Assembly (NCBI GenBank): GCA_029582155.1 | Contig: CM055896.1 | Span: forward strand, 29,462,373-29,526,372 | Origin: Panopea generosa | Lineage: Eukaryota; Mollusca; Bivalvia; Adapedonta; Hiatellidae | Length of the DNA: 64,000 nt | Direction: 5' to 3' | In this document: piece after piece, positions 12,473 to 24,008 of the stretch | Layout of the letters: every line of letters starts with the position of its first letter | Position numbering within the stretch: the stretch's first letter is position 1 | Notes under the pieces: model-generated | The model's database searches: none | The model's input: only the letters and a program-made list of their open reading frames with translations | What the model was told of the DNA's origin: nothing | Translations under genes and position numbers: made by a program

Positions 12473-14830
12473 ATGGAAACATCACGTGACAGATACCGTT
12501 GATGACCTACATATAGGTCCAAGACAGCGTGCAAATGTGAATGGAATACTGAAATCGCTGGATACAACACATTTTATGATGAAAGCAGTGGGGAGTAGTG
12601 TTTTCAGAAGGTAATATACATTCTATGGTTTATTTTCATTTGCATAACTGATCGCATATGTCAAGAAAGTGAAGTAAACACTGCAACATTGAATCATTCC
12701 TTGCTAAAATTACCCCACCCACTACACAGTTGCTAGTCTTATCATGAGTATATTCCCATTGCGTTATCAATGTTTACATGTACACAGATTTATGAACGGA
12801 ATTCAAAAACAGATTACTTTAAACATGATTTTTGTTCTTTAATATATTTTAATACTTTTATTCTACATGTATTATCAGTTCATTTCTTCTTTCCTTTATG
12901 TGATCATTTATTTTCAGGTTATGTTTTCATACCAAATGAGATGGTCTGATGGACACAACACACCATGATTATTCTTCTGCTATGGCTGAGCATACCTGAG
13001 TGGCTCTTCTAGACTACTGCCATCCATAGGAAATAGACCAGCTGCTGTGAGGTAAATATAAATTTCTCCACCATAATTAATAATATTAAGAGGTGTCACA
13101 TTATATTTTCACCCACCTAAAAATTCACTCACAGGTGAATATAATATTTTCCCCATCCCTGCGCCACATCCCCTTTTCCCCAATTCTCAAACTTGAGCAA
13201 AACTACTTATTATCATTAAGAATACATTAAACTTGAATGCTAAAGGACACTTAAAAGAAAAAAAGAATGTGTGAGAGTATATCTTTCCCTTCCTCCACCC
13301 CTCCAAACTCCTTTATCCCAAACGCATGTTTTAAAATAATTTCACTTTAATGGCAAACTATAACCCAAAAATAAGCTACTTTAGATAACCATAATCTGTT
13401 CTTGCAAGGAAAGACTTGAGGTGTCGGTGGTGGTGGTGGTGGTGGTGTGTGTGTGTGTGTGGGGGGGGGGGGTATTATGTTTTCACCCTCACCCCCTTTA
13501 AGAAACTTTTTTACTTTTTTATCCCAAGTTTCATATTTTAAATTATAGCTTGATTATCTTCACTATAGTGACAAGCTATATTTGAACAAACAAAAGTAAT
13601 ATAATTGAGACAGTTACCTTATGTATTTTGTAAGAAAAGGGGCAGATGAAATTATTATAATATAGCCAATATATTTTCATCCCACCCCAAATTTCATATA
13701 TTGAATAGCATGATTTGATTCTCTTCACTTTCAAACTATCGTTCAACAAGTACAAATAATATACTTCAGATAGCTATGTTATAGGGGGGTAAAATAAATA
13801 ACATAAGTATATAAATCAAACATATTATTTTTGTCTGTTGAAGCATATTAAGTTGTACATTTGAAGGTTATCTATTATAATATTATAACGAATTGAAGTT
13901 GGGATAGACAAGATGAAGTGGGCAGGGGCGGAAATAGCCTACAAGTTAGCTTAAAAACTATTGGGGTCCGGAAATATTTTTATTTGTAGAATGGCTCTGG
14001 TGCGTTTTGCAGTATATTTGAGACATTTACAATAGACAATTAGATATTTTACATCAAGTTGCCATTACTGTAACTGGATTGAGTGTAGTAAAAGTAAGGT
14101 GACTGGTGCTTGCCATGTCTCTTTTGCAGGGCGAAAACAAGACCAGACATTTAACTACTTATTTGTTGGGTTTTTGTATTGGCGGGGCAAAGATATTGAA
14201 AATTGTTTGCCATGGTCCTCAAATTTGCAGCTTTCCAATTTTTTTATTTCAAAGAGTTTTTTGTTTTTTTTCATGATTTCTGTCCACTTTTGTTTAAAAT
14301 GACTATGCAAAATCAAAATTTGGCGAAAGAAAAAAGAAATAGCTACTTACTACTAATTACCTTCATAAGAAATTCTTGGTCGGAGAACACAAACAAATAT
14401 TTTTTAAGGATGGCCAAACTGCTAATAAATGCCCCAACCAATATGACATATTTATACCCCCAAATACAACAGGTCAACAAAAAAATTGTTTTTGCACTCT
14501 CTGAATGTCAATTTTTTGTGTAAAATGTGCCGTGATTCCACCCTGCCAACATGACATGACAGAAATCAACCACCTTGTAAACAGGTAGGAAATTATGGTG
14601 GCTGTTTTCAAATAATTCTGCCACAAATTTTTAAAAAAAATATCTTAAAGTGAGAGAGAAAGATAGAGAATGGTATGCAACATTATATCATACTGTTGCT
14701 TTTTTATATTCCAGGTTGCAGACTCAACCACTGAAAGACACTGTCCTTCAAGAACTGGCACATGTTTCCATTACTGTGACTTTAAAATGTTAAACACATT
14801 ATTTAGTAATAAAATATATTGATTTTATAG
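12473..14830 (+). other. Spliced-transcript-like module, copy 1
   Basis: The signals line up with those of copy 2: an ATG at 12473, a donor after 12610 (AAG then gtaata), an exon-like block 12918-13051 (acceptor tttattttcag, donor gtaaat), an acceptor before 14130 (gtctcttttgcag), an acceptor before 14715 (ttatattccag) and AATAAA at 14808. In this copy an extra T shortly after the ATG brings the frame to a stop near 12499, so the 46-residue frame open in copy 2 is broken here. The module may be a non-coding or dead gene carried by the element. No protein family was recognised. Confidence 0.35.
13424..13473. repeat. (GGT)n-(GT)n-poly-G tract
   Basis: A GGT repeat passes into GT repeats and then a run of G. 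The matching tract in copy 2 is at 44460-44507 and differs slightly in repeat numbers. Confidence 0.9.
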
Positions 14831-14940
14831 AATTTTACATTGTTATTTTATTATTATGTATCATTAGTTCAAGTTGGGCAAGAATAAACTTCATAGTTCT
14901 GTGTATTTAGCACTGCCTTCAAGCTGTTCTTACAATGAGA

Positions 14941-15070
14941 GTCCTCCATGGCCGTTGGGTCTAAGGCGCCGTCTCAAGCTCACTTACCTCTCACCGCTAA
15001 GGTTGTATGTTCACATGCTTAATCCTAAAACTTTATGTGAGAAAGTTTGCCAATTACTTGCGGAATGACT
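14941..15070 (+). repeat. tRNA-derived SINE, group B
   Basis: The head GTCCTCCATGGCCGTTGGG, TCTAAGGCGCCGTCTCAAG resembles a tRNA-Leu-type A box region. The sequence continues with a degenerate B box and the body ACTTTATGTGAGAAAGTTTG, CCAATTACTTGCGGAATG. It sits at the same place in copy 2 (46377-46506), so the SINE was already in the element before the two copies separated. Confidence 0.85.
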
Positions 15071-15583
15071 ATGCTTCATCCATCCGTTCGTCTGTCCATG
15101 TGTTTCCAAATGCATGTTTAAGTGTCTGGGGTTAATTATTAATGTTTTTAGCTATGCCAGTCAGGTAATCTATTGTCTGTACTTTTTTTATTGTAAACAC
15201 TTAGCATCTTTAATTTTATTGTTGTACTGACCAAAGTTGATGAGAGTGTTAATATGATCATGTTGAAACTTTTGTTTTTAGCTAACCTGAGCAAAGCTCA
15301 AGATGAGCTATTCAGACCACCCTGTGTTTATCGTCCGTCTGTGTGATACTTTTGGTTTTGTTCAATCGGATACCAGCATTTTTAGAATTATTTATGTCGA
15401 AGTTGCAATCCTTGCAATGTCAAAAATGCACTATTTGACAATATATGCATTTTAGCACCAGCTTTTTCAGTTGATAGTTGCCAAACTTACAACTTACATA
15501 GTAGTTATATGACCTTAATATCTCAAATAAATACTTGAACTGACCAGATCGAAAATTAATACAATTGCGTCACATATTCAGTA

Positions 15584-16287
15584 TGGGGAGCCATTTTACT
15601 ATTTAACCTCAATAAGTGATATCACTTATTCGAATTATTGATATATGCTATTTGAATGAGTGAAATAACCTATTTGAAACGAATAAGTGATATCACTCAT
15701 TCGAATAGGTGATATCACTCATTCGAATAAGTGATATCACCTTTTCGAATGAGTGATATCACCTATTCGAAATGAATCAGTGATATCACTTATTCGAATA
15801 GATCACTTATCGATTTATCAAGCAATAAAAAACAGACTGATCCCTGCTTAAATGAATCAGCAGTGAATATATGGCCCTCAGCCGCCAAAATAAATGGTCT
15901 TAAAAAATGATTAAAGAATAAGCCAATATATAATCTAAATTCACAATAATATTTATTTTATAACATAATATTTCTACACAATATATTTGATATTTCCATT
16001 TTATTGTCGTTATAGATCTACATCTATATTTCATTAAATATATTAACATCATTGGGAGAAATCATTGTCTTAATTCATTTCGAATAAGTGATCACCTATT
16101 CGAATAAGTGATATCACTTATTATAATAAGTGATGTCACTCATTCAATTCGATTAGGTGATATCACTCATTCGAACAGGTGATATCACTCACTCGTTTCA
16201 AATGAGTGATATCACTTATTCGAATGAGTGATATCACCTATTCGAATAAGGTTAAATATTGAGGTTAAATAGTAAAACGGCACCCCA
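15584..16287. mobile_element. Nested palindromic GATATC-array element, copy 1
   Basis: The ends are inverted repeats of at least 40 bases: TGGGG(A/T)GCC(A/G)TTTTACTA, then TTTAACCTCAATAAGTGATA. They are flanked by TA on both sides. Inside each end lies an array in which GTGATATCAC and ATTCGAAT, both perfect palindromes, alternate about every 11 bases. The two arrays surround a ~275-base core that has no open frame of note. The copy in the second giant element (46908-47867) is longer, so the arrays have expanded or shrunk since duplication. It looks like a non-autonomous DNA element. The superfamily is not clear, and a TA duplication would allow a Tc1/mariner-type mover. Confidence 0.7.
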
Positions 16288-17109
16288 TAATTCAGCAGGC
16301 TGGGATGATTGTAGTTGTGTTTGGTCATCAGGTTCTAAAATTTATAAAATAAGTAGATATCTACTTCTGTTTTGAATAGACACCTTGACGTTAGCATAGC
16401 ACTAATCTTTACTTATCCCATTGAAAAACATCACATGCACTTTTGATTAAAATTACTGAAGTTACAACTTTTGTGCTATTTAATGAAATCTGGAATAATC
16501 GTCCCAATACAATATCGAATTCACCCCCATTTGGGAAGATTACTGCACATCAGACTTGCTACTATGCTGTTATGCCATAACATGACCATGCATGGGCGTA
16601 GGGCCGTTTCAATTAGGGGAGAGGGGGGCTCCTACGCCAGTGTATGCATTCTTGCCAGTGTTGAAAAAGTGTTTTTCAGGAAATCCCAGTGTTTGAATAG
16701 TGTTATTCGGAATGGGAAAACAAAGAATAATGCCCATAAGTCTAGATCTCGTTTACAACTTTTGCCGGAGTACTGCGCACATGTATGCTAGTTGTTGTAA
16801 AGAGAATAAGGCTGTTCAGAATATTCACATGCTGCGTCTTTCAAACAACGAGCATGTCAGTTCCTTCACCTGATTTAATGATGATGTTAATTATATTTTT
16901 GCAAACATATGATAATAGTCTATAATTTGATAAAGTAATGAATACACTTTGCCCTGATCTCGAATGCATCTGGATCTATATAATTCTGGAAAAAAATAAT
17001 GGAAGAAGCAATTCTTTCCTATCAAAACATACACGTCAAAGCAAACGTTACCACTGTAGTTTTCCACGATAATACGGTGTAGCGTGAGATCCTTCAGAGC
17101 CCCATGAAA

Positions 17110-17150
17110 AATGTCAGTGCGCATGCGCATCATCATTAGCACTTCCGGTG
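17110..17150. promoter_or_regulatory. NRF1 + ETS promoter-like site, copy 1
   Basis: TGCGCATGCGCA (17118-17129) is a perfect dyad matching the NRF1 consensus. It is followed 10 bases later by CACTTCCGG (17140-17148), the reverse of the ETS core CCGGAAGTG. A CCAAT-type GCCATTGGC lies about 60 bases beyond. Such combinations mark TATA-less, often bidirectional animal promoters. On the minus strand an open frame starts next to the site and runs to 16891. It contains possible splice signals (gtaacg donor, tttttttccag acceptor). The site is conserved in copy 2 at 48680-48710. Confidence 0.5.
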
Positions 17151-18894
17151 TGATAATCGTCAGACAACAAAAAATATTGTTAAAATAAACTTTTAAAATA
17201 GTCTATCTCGCCATTGGCACAGCTGCTCAGGTTGTACAATGTCGACATAATTATGATGTTATAAGGTATCAGCACAATGGAGCGTTAGTGCATATCAAAG
17301 CACGTCTTCGAACGATTTTTATATTTTTTTATTTGATCGTCCTCTACGTGCATACTCCATCCGCTTTTTTATGGGTGGATTTTCCGCACCGATTTCAGTG
17401 CGGAGACCAAAACACTCGTATTGATTAAAATATGTAATATCATTAGCAAAAACTCTTACCGGTTGTTAAAAAAAACTTTATATATGTCCATACCGTAAAA
17501 AAATCCACAAAACCGCACATTTAACACTTAAATAACTCAGTTTTTACATACAATCCTACTTTCAAATCGTGTTTGACAGTTATCACGTGACGCGCACCTT
17601 TCAAGTTGAATAGAAACACTGTGGATGGAAGCTCTACGCGGTAAATTGAAAGGCAATTCTTATCAAGGTAGGCAAATACGCATTATGTTCCGAGAAAGTG
17701 ACATTACCTGTCACAGTGTGTATTCAAATTAGACAAACCAATACTTGTGTTCTGACAAAAAAATGACAATACTCATCGCTATTAAAGTTTAATAAATATT
17801 ATGTCTGTAGCAGAAATGTTGCTTGTACTTTATAAGTAGAAAACGGATAATATAACAAAATAGTGTTTAAACTAAATGCTGCCTGTACACTAACATTTCC
17901 GTTCGCAAATAATGCAGCCATACACATGACATTGTCTTTCTCCGCATTGCCTCGACTTTGGAATATCTGTTAATTTCATATTTTTTTTAAACGTCTGCTA
18001 CCGTTTTCATTAGTGATCTTTTGTAAGTGTATTACTAGATCGACATAATGTTGTCCTCCTGCCAATATATCCTAAAACACTTTTAGGAGCTCATCAGTTA
18101 ATGATAATATCTATGTCGGGTTTATATACTTCCATGCCGAAAGTTAATCGTGTGTTCATAAATCTCTGGTAATCTTCTATCATAACCGTTGAACGTATAG
18201 TAAAAGAGTAAAACTTAATTTTCAAAAGATAACTACATGCGCCAATAGTACACAATGATATTGTTTTTACCATATTAACTTATGTACAACGTTAAGCCGA
18301 TGTCAAAGAATTGACGCCAGTTCCTTGATGCATACGTGACTATTGAAAATAATCTTGTATAGTTCTAATGAATTATGGGCAACAATACACTTATTAGCTC
18401 TAAATTGGTATCAATCCATATTGCAACTGAAATAAATATTGCTATAGCTTCGGCAGGGATCTGTGGGTTGAGTAATGCAATGCTTCAAGCACGGTTCTAT
18501 GGTTAGAAATTGAATGATACATACGTTATTCATTATTTAAAATCATCATTAGGCATTCACAATATAAGAAACTTGTTTTACTGTTAGCTTATGACAATTC
18601 CCATTTCAACAACAATTTGATATACTGCCAATAAGTAGTTAGAATCATTAAAAATTGTGTGACCGATACATACGATATCAATTAGTTGAAAACTTTACAA
18701 TAAATACCCAAACAGTCGTAGCTTGTCACCCAATGTTGCTCAGACGGACATCATTTAAAATAATGAAAGCTGCTGAATATTATTGTAGTTGATCACAATC
18801 CACTATAAATGGCAGACAAATCTGGATATTCATGTACAGACTTTAGTATCAACACTAAATGTTGTATGCATTCACATGTCTTTTCCACCAATAC
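17151..18894. other. Shared element body, no gene recognised
   Basis: This stretch matches copy 2 closely but holds no convincing open frame, RNA gene or repeat family. Confidence 0.5.
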
Positions 18895-19050
18895 ACGCGG
18901 TGTTGCTAGATTTCTTGAATTTGCCCACCAATAAATGAAGATATTCTCCGTGTAGTGTCTAATATTTAACTATAGGCCCTGTCTTACTGATCTCACGGCT
19001 AGATTTCTTGAATCTGCCCACCAATAAATGAAGATATATTTATTTTTGCA
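18895..19050 (-). repeat. ~92-bp repeat, about 1.9 units
   Basis: Two units containing CTAGATTTCTTGAATCTGCC and CACCAATAAATGAAGATAT. The same unit occurs about four times in the opposite orientation at 25300-25650. The pattern repeats in copy 2 (50470-50620 and 56655-57000). Confidence 0.8.
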
Positions 19051-20099
19051 GGCCTTTCTATTGCATATTAGACATAGCTGTTTTTTTTTATTTAGGCACC
19101 CAAAATAAACAACTTTGTCTAAAAGATATATTCTTTAATTCAAGTTTTTGCATTTACCCCTGATAATATACGCAACAAAACTACCAACAGCGCAAATCAA
19201 TTTTCTAAAATTAGCTTTCTTGGAAAATCCAAGTTTGGCGTTACTTTTCGGGGCCAATAAATAACGTTTTCACAAGAATTGCATTCATTTTTTTCATTTT
19301 AGCCTACTTTCTCTTTTAAACATGTATATACATAGACTGATTACTTATTTATTGTCATATCATGCTGCACACTCAAGGTCTGATTGTTCAAATTGCACAT
19401 ACACGTGTACGTGAAATGTCTATGTCTATCATAATATGAATCACATTGTGGACTTTACGGGATTTCCCGCTACTGTGTGCGAAAACGCCCCATGGATTAT
19501 CGATTCTTCAACGTAGTTTAAATATATATAAAAAAAGTAATTGCAGGTAGCAATGTTTAGCTGTTAACAAAGACAGGGAAGTTTTAAAGTATCTGTAATA
19601 AGTTCGATATTAGACTTATTTATAAAGCAACATGGCAAGGTCGTTGATAACCAAACGGGTTACAATCGAAGTAAAATAAATAAATTCAAACTAAACTTAA
19701 ACTTTAAACTTTAAACTTTAAACTTAACCATACGGGTTAAATATACACAACAGCAAAGTCGTGAAAAAATAAACAAGCTATGTAAAAACATTTAAAACAT
19801 ATAGTAATATGACTACAGCTGACGATGGTATAACAATACATTGATATTATCAGACAAGGAACTAGGAAAAAATATGTGTGGAAAGTTTCACCATACAAAT
19901 AAATACCATATAATAAACAGCGTGTTTTTTTTTTATATTCCCACATATATATGGCTATAATCTAGATCCAGGAAGACTTCCCGGTATGTGTCAGTGCCGA
20001 TTATATACGCCACAATACAATCAGAACGATTAACCAATATACCCCAGGTAGTAAACTACGGTGTCCCGTTAGGGCCATCGTGCTATCGCTTTGTCAACA

Positions 20100-20397
20100 A
20101 GCACACGCGATACCACGATAGCACGATGACACGATGGTGATGACACGATGACACGATGACACGATGGTGATGGTACGATGACACGATGGTGATGACACGA
20201 TAGCACGATGACGATGACGCGATGACACGATGACACGATGGTGATGGAGCGATGCTACGATGACACGTGTCATCGCGTCATCGTCATCGTGCTATCGTGT
20301 CATCACCATCGTGTCATCGTACCATCACCATCGTGCTATCGTACTATCGTGCCATCACCATCGTGTCATCGTGCTATCGTAGCATCGCCTTCCTGTA
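20100..20397. repeat. CACGATG/CATCGTG hairpin array, left end
   Basis: About 160 bases of CACGATG-type subrepeats, often with GGTGATG, are followed by about 130 bases of their reverse complement. A single strand could fold into a long hairpin. The open frames read here are artefacts. Confidence 0.88.
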
Positions 20398-20869
20398 TTT
20401 AAGTGGGATTCTTACAATAGTATCGGAAGGTATAGTTATGTGTTTATATTTAATTATGTACATGTTAGTCATTCAACTCGTTTTGTGTTTATGTGTTTAA
20501 ATATGCATATTACTGCAACATTGTACTTTGATGAGAAACTGTGTATAGTCTTCTTCTCCTCCTCCTTCTTTTACTTCTCATTCTACTTCTTCTTCTTCTA
20601 TAACTAGAAATGGAAAATCAAGAGGAACGCTTACTCGTGTACTTTATTTTAACACGACAATGAATATATAATAAAATAATTAATGTATTTAAATGAATTC
20701 CAAAGTTTTAGTCTAGTTGTCTAGACGGTATTAGGTTCGGCATGATACTCATGTGTGCCAGCACTGAACAGTTGTTGAAAACGACAATAAACACCCAACA
20801 ATACAATACAATGTACATTCAGTCATATGTCACTTGAACAATGAACGTGTTCACTTTTCTCTTACCATT

Positions 20870-21060
20870 TGATTGTTGAGTTGAGTGTTTAGCGTAATTG
20901 TTATGCTATCGAGAGCTAGCAAACGATCAGAGTGTCGTGGGTTTGATCCCCCGCCACGGTTATGTGTGAGACGGACACTATATTCGTATATGCTTAGTAC
21001 TGGTTCTACCCAAGAATACACCGAACGTGATTTATAATAATAACTTGTGTCACATCAATG
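20870..21060 (+). repeat. tRNA-like SINE remnant inside foldback element
   Basis: GAGTGTCGTGGGTTTGATCC forms a good B box, preceded by an A-box-like stretch and followed by GAGACGGACACTATATTCG. The tail is unclear. The family is not one of the three named in this window. Confidence 0.4.
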
Positions 21061-21162
21061 TGAAATAAATACATTTAAAGTAAGTGTTAATAGACGATCA
21101 GTTAAACTCTTTGTGCAACTAACTGATATCTTTCCAGTTTTACATGGTACAGGAAATAATTA

Positions 21163-21290
21163 ATTGGGGCAACTTGTCTTTTGATGGGACGAGTTGTCTT
21201 TAAATAGGGGACAAGTTGTCTCGAAACTTGGGACGAGTTGTCTCAAAATGTGGGACGAGTTGTCTTTGGGGCGACTTATCCATAACACTT
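21163..21290. repeat. Imperfect ~25-30-bp tandem repeat
   Basis: The core GGGACGAGTTGTCT recurs about six times with spacers such as TTTAAATAG and CAAAATGT. Confidence 0.75.
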
Positions 21291-21299
21291 TTGAAACAG

Positions 21300-21420
21300 T
21301 GGTTAGAGACGAATGACAATGAGACTGACATTTTTTTATTAGTCATCACAGAATGTGTTCAAACTCATGACCCCTGGATTGACAGTTAGACACGTAACCA
21401 ACTGATTGAACAGGGCCCGT
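21300..21420 (-). repeat. Group A SINE head fragment
   Basis: Read on the minus strand it gives GGTTACGTGTCTAACTGTC, a B box, and the beginning of the body of the group A SINE. It matches the full copy at 39917-40195. The AATC tail is missing. Confidence 0.65.
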
Positions 21421-21482
21421 CTTTACCATGTATGGCCAATCCACTTTGAACAGTGCTCACTAATTCCTAATTGGGTGTTTAA

Positions 21483-21685
21483 CTACCAAAACTATTTTTT
21501 TACTCGACACTCGACTTTCTTGCTCAATACTCAGTTTTCTTACTAGACACTCATCTTTCTCACTCGACACTGAACTTTTTCACTCGACATTCTTACTCGA
21601 CATTAAACTTTCTTTCTCGACACTCGACATTCTTACTCGACACTCGACTTTCTTACTCGACATTCAACTTTCTTTTAAGACACTC
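21483..21685. repeat. CTCGACACTCGACTTTCTTA tandem repeat
   Basis: Roughly ten degenerate units of about 18-20 bases built on ACTCGACACTCGACTTTC. There is no coding signal. Confidence 0.75.
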
Positions 21686-21711
21686 AAAACTCTACCAAAG
21701 GTGACATATCG

Positions 21712-21895
21712 CCCAGCCATAGTCTCTGTGATGATTGACTGATATACGGCATTGCGCCTTATTGTCATTTGTGTTACATCGCTGATTGAACTGAAAAAGT
21801 CATCAGTTACTTGCAGAGATAGGCGTGCTCGAGTACTGGTTTGCCTCATAGGATCCCAGGAAAAAGTGTTTAGGTAAACCGGTCGCCTGAAGGAA
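21712..21895 (+). repeat. Group A SINE body fragment
   Basis: It contains CAGTTACTTGCAGAGATAGG, then CGTGCTCGAGTACTGGTT. This corresponds to the body of the group A SINE without its tRNA-like head. Confidence 0.65.
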
Positions 21896-21904
21896 CGAAC
21901 AAAC

Positions 21905-21989
21905 GAACGTCCGAACGGACGGACGGACGGACGATGGAACTGACGAACGAATGAAGACATAAACAAACAAAAAAAACAAACAAAAACAT

Positions 21990-22052
<63 letters not shown>

Positions 22053-22076
22053 TACAGACAGACAGACAGACAGACA

Positions 22077-22121
<45 letters not shown>

Positions 22122-22131
22122 ACGGACAGAC
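21905..22131. repeat. (ACGG)n, (CAGA)n, (CAGG)n microsatellites
   Basis: Three adjoining tetranucleotide arrays. The cysteine-rich frames read through them on the minus strand are artefacts. Confidence 0.92.
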
Positions 22132-22470
22132 CACTACGCATCGGTATTATACACCAACTATTTTATCATTTAAGATTTTGTCTGTTGTTTACCGGATCGA
22201 CATCAACTTTTTTGTGAATCTGTCGAATGGACTATAATCATAATATATACCTTCTCAATAATTTACCATTCACGTAATAACATATTTGCACGCATAAATA
22301 ACTCACATTTAGTGATTATAATATAAAAAGAAAACATATGACTGTGTATCTTATATGAATTTCCCTTTTCAGCAACATTTGTGTCTCAGGGTTATGTATA
22401 ACCTGACACAAAATAACCCCGAATATTTGAATGCATGATGTGTTCCATTATTATTATTTTTCGCATGTCT

Positions 22471-22902
22471 TACAGGAAGGCGATGCTACGATAGCACGAT
22501 GACACGATGGTGATGACACGACAGTACGATAGCACGATGGTGATGGTACGATGACACGATGGTGATGGCACGATGGCACGATGACGATGACGCGATGACA
22601 CGATGACACGATGGTGATGGTACGATGACACGATGGTGATGACACGATGGCACGATGACGATGACGCGATGTAATATCGCGTCATCGTCATCGTGTCATC
22701 GTAGCATCGCTCCATCACCATCGTGTCATCGTATCATCGCGTCATCGTCATCGTGCTATCGTGTCATCACCATCGTGTCATCGTACTATCACCATCGTGT
22801 TATCGTACTATCGTGTCATCACCATCGTGTCATCGTGCTATCGTGGCATCGCGCATGCTTGTTGACAAAGCGATAATACGATGGCCCTAACGGAACACCG
22901 TA
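22471..22902. repeat. CACGATG/CATCGTG hairpin array, right end
   Basis: It is the inverted counterpart of 20057-20397 and is again made of one arm of CACGATG units followed by one arm of CATCGTG units. It starts TACAGGAAGGCGATGCTACG, which mirrors the inner edge of the left end. Confidence 0.88.
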
Positions 22903-22949
22903 GTAAACAGTCGGATAGTGTTACGGAGAGTATTTATAGTTCAATAAAG

Positions 22950-23225
22950 CCACCCAAACACAACACAGCCGGGTACGATTAACTCGGTCGGTATAGCGCG
23001 TCTCACTATCGGATCCCCGCACGGCTACAGTCTCCGCTATGTTTGGTATACGACATTGAGTCTCATTACCATTCGTCCATCAACGCTGATTCAAGTGGTG
23101 GAAATTAACACTTACTTGTGGAGATGGATGTGCTCGAGTACTGGTTAACCTTTAAGGATCCGAAGAAAGAGTGGTTAGGTTAACTGATCGTCAGTTAACC
23201 ATTGATGGCATTAAATGACACCAAA

Positions 23226-23276
<51 letters not shown>

Positions 23277-24008
23277 CAATTCAATCAAATAAAAGAGCCA
23301 CATATGTTCACATCATTTACACACATAGCTTTGAGACATGTAGTACAGGGGTTAATATACGCCAGGACAAACATAAATTTATCCAAGGTAGTATTGCTAG
23401 GTATTTAAAATGCAACTGAATTTTAATATACGCGATAGATCACCGGACATTATTATTAGTGGAGTCGAATCGCATCGATACTAATACAACACTGTTTATG
23501 TGCGTTTTTATATGTATTATTAAAACAATGTCAATGCGTTGGTGAATAACACCAAATAATAAACGACACCACAGGTTGATATAACCACTCAAGTGCATAT
23601 AGTTTTGTATGACATTGTCATTAAGTAAGGCACGCCAAATTGTAGTACACATAATAATTTAGTTCTGTATAATGAGCCATGGCCATATTCAGTGGTTTGT
23701 TTACAAGAGTGCACACCGCCACATGTGTGTCGTTGCTACCCGGGGTACCAGTGCACCTTGATAATAATTAGTAGCCGTTAAACCCAAGGAATTATATAGA
23801 GTCTATACAAGTCCTTGGTTAAACCCAATGAATGCTATGAGACTAGATTGATCAGCTGTCGAGCATGGAGCGCATGATAACGGTACGCACATATTGATAT
23901 TCACAATTCGTTTGACAAAAAATAAAAACAACTTGGAAGATTAACCAGGTGACAAACATATTAACAATTCGCTATTTATGGATTCATAGGATAGAAAACA
24001 ATGCATTA
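22950..24008. other. Copy-1-specific segment of the giant element
   Basis: Copies 1 and 2 match up to 22949/51661 and again from 24009/55357. Between these points copy 1 has this 1.06-kb segment and copy 2 has a 3.7-kb gene module. The first third is a group A SINE (22970-23276). The remaining ~730 bases hold no recognised gene or repeat. It is probably a deletion of the gene module with filler DNA, although independent replacement cannot be excluded. Confidence 0.7.
22970..23276 (+). repeat. tRNA-derived SINE, group A
   Basis: The head GATTAACTCGGTCGGTATAG carries a weak B box (CACTATCGGATCCCC). The body includes GGTGGAAATTAACACTTAC and GTGCTCGAGTACTGGTTAAC, and the tail is a clean (AATC)n array. 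Confidence 0.85.

Larger units (their letters stand above)
20057..22902. mobile_element. Foldback-type DNA element nested in copy 1
   Basis: The element has very long inverted ends, 20057-20397 and 22471-22902. They begin TACGGTGTCCCGTTAGGGCC and continue through CTATCGCTTTGTCAACAAGC. The flanking GTAAAC (20051-20056 and 22903-22908) is single at the empty site in copy 2 (ggtagtaaacagtcgg), so insertion with a 6-bp duplication is clear. An 8-bp reading, TAGTAAAC, is also possible. Each end is itself a hairpin: CACGATG subrepeats run first in one direction and then as CATCGTG in the other. The interior holds no transposase frame, only SINE fragments and simple repeats. This architecture fits foldback (FB-like) elements. 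It is non-autonomous and absent from copy 2, so it is younger than the copy split or was never in copy 2. Confidence 0.85.

Noticed and set aside
14099-14523. Overlapping open frames (MTGACHVSFAGRKQDQ...) in the giant element, also at 45533-45958
   Set aside because: Composition is AT-driven, no motif is recognised, and an exon acceptor signal lies inside. The frame structure differs between copies.
15600-16265. CRISPR-like array of short repeats
   Set aside because: The genome is animal. The repeats are two alternating palindromes without unique spacers and are bounded by inverted repeats.
21664-22141. Cysteine/serine-rich open frames on the minus strand
   Set aside because: They are translations of (CAGA)n, (CAGG)n and (ACGG)n microsatellites.
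22454-22876. Open frames on both strands rich in Ser, His, Arg and Ile near the foldback ends
   Set aside because: They are translations of the CACGATG/CATCGTG hairpin subrepeats.
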